Assembly: GCF_001945445.1 (NCBI RefSeq)
Contig: NZ_MSXW01000002.1
Location: forward strand, 1-64,000
DNA from: Pseudomonas sp. PA27(2017)
GTDB lineage: Bacteria > Pseudomonadota > Gammaproteobacteria > Pseudomonadales > Pseudomonadaceae
Direction: 5' to 3'
DNA: 64,000 bases
Below, piece after piece: positions 63,916 to 64,000 of the stretch; the stretch's first letter is position 1, and every line of letters starts with the position of its first letter. The notes below the pieces were generated by a model. The model was not told the DNA's origin and ran no database searches. It worked only from the letters and a program-made list of their open reading frames with translations. Position numbers and translations under genes: made by a program.

Positions 63916-64000
63916 TCAATGCTGGGTGGTGCTGATCAGCAGGCCACCCGCACCCATGAAGAAGGCGCCCGTGGTGCGGTTCAGGCGTTGCGCGCCTCGC
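63916..64000 (-). CDS. LysE-family amino acid exporter, C-terminal end (partial)
   Basis: Reading leftward from the window edge, the last 27 codons give RLNRTTGAFFMGAGGLLISTTQH and a stop at 63916. This is the usual end of LysE/RhtB translocators (RLNR.TG..F.G.G..L). The rest of the gene lies beyond 64000. It faces prpF, with only the MITE between the two stops. Confidence 0.75.
   Translation of the reverse strand, partial: RGAQRLNRTTGAFFMGAGGLLISTTQH

Overview
The window reads as a chromosomal segment of a Pseudomonas sensu lato strain. It is GC-rich with strong G/C third-position bias. The 23S/5S rRNA ends, fabA-fabB, gpsA, oprI, tesA, cysB, tgpA and the methylcitrate operon all look like their P. 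aeruginosa counterparts. The blocks are joined in a different order from PAO1, as I remember that genome, which suggests another lineage such as the mendocina/straminea side; I cannot name the species. Almost everything is core or soft-core genome. There is no prophage, CRISPR array, complete insertion sequence or tRNA gene. The mobile traces are one MITE-like element and two copies or relatives of a GTAGGGTGGA-type intergenic repeat.

Layout. 1-860: end of an rRNA operon (23S tail, 5S), two terminators, a relic of a second 5S 3' end and a repeat-rich spacer. 865-5531 (minus): queD, a membrane-anchored catalase-like protein overlapping a di-heme cytochrome, and a PnuC/ribosylnicotinamide-kinase-like pair. 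5637-11506: uppP, a cold-shock/DUF1294 fusion, a LysR-MFS-YjbR operon divergent from azoR, and a secreted dienelactone-hydrolase-like protein. 11563-15470: a DUF4394 gene, an RskA-like anti-sigma factor and an ECF sigma factor, with a shared promoter-like box (CATCT-N16-GGTAT) in front of both the sigma gene and the DUF4394 gene; then an exported amidohydrolase and a small exported protein. 15553-20429 (minus): fabA-fabB with a palindromic operator, then a periplasmic-binding-like protein overlapping a hybrid sensor kinase.

20647-29014: gpsA, a DUF4389 protein, sixA, a hotdog thioesterase, two overlapping alpha/beta hydrolases, a DUF4892 protein, an AI-2E-type permease, a patatin-like esterase, a small lipoprotein and a flavin reductase. 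29016-41322: two chemoreceptors, the MoxR-DUF58-TgpA set, a CHAD protein, a thioesterase, a TatD-type hydrolase and an MltF-like lytic transglycosylase. 41423-49036: DoxX, greB, an FtsX-type exporter divergent from tesA by 10 bp, and an L,D-transpeptidase beside oprI. 49096-53464: AroF-type DAHP synthase, PilZ and thioredoxin-like genes whose start codons overlap on opposite strands, a universal stress protein, cysB and an unusual cysH.

53586-64000: an ATP-grasp ligase / 7TM inactive transglutaminase / retropepsin-like cassette, then the methylcitrate operon gntR-prpB-prpC-acnD-prpF with clear operators. prpF is followed by a 139-bp MITE flanked by CTAG duplications and then a LysE-type gene. 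prpD, which I expect after prpF, is not in the window.

Envelope biology is a recurring theme: UppP, TgpA, MltF-like, L,D-transpeptidase plus OprI, TesA plus exporter, and the transglutaminase/retropepsin cassette. I did not find a clearly unprecedented defence or mobile system. The most original leads are the sigma-factor promoter pair, the binding-protein/kinase pair, the retropepsin cassette, the catalase/cytochrome pair and the overlapping PilZ/thioredoxin starts.
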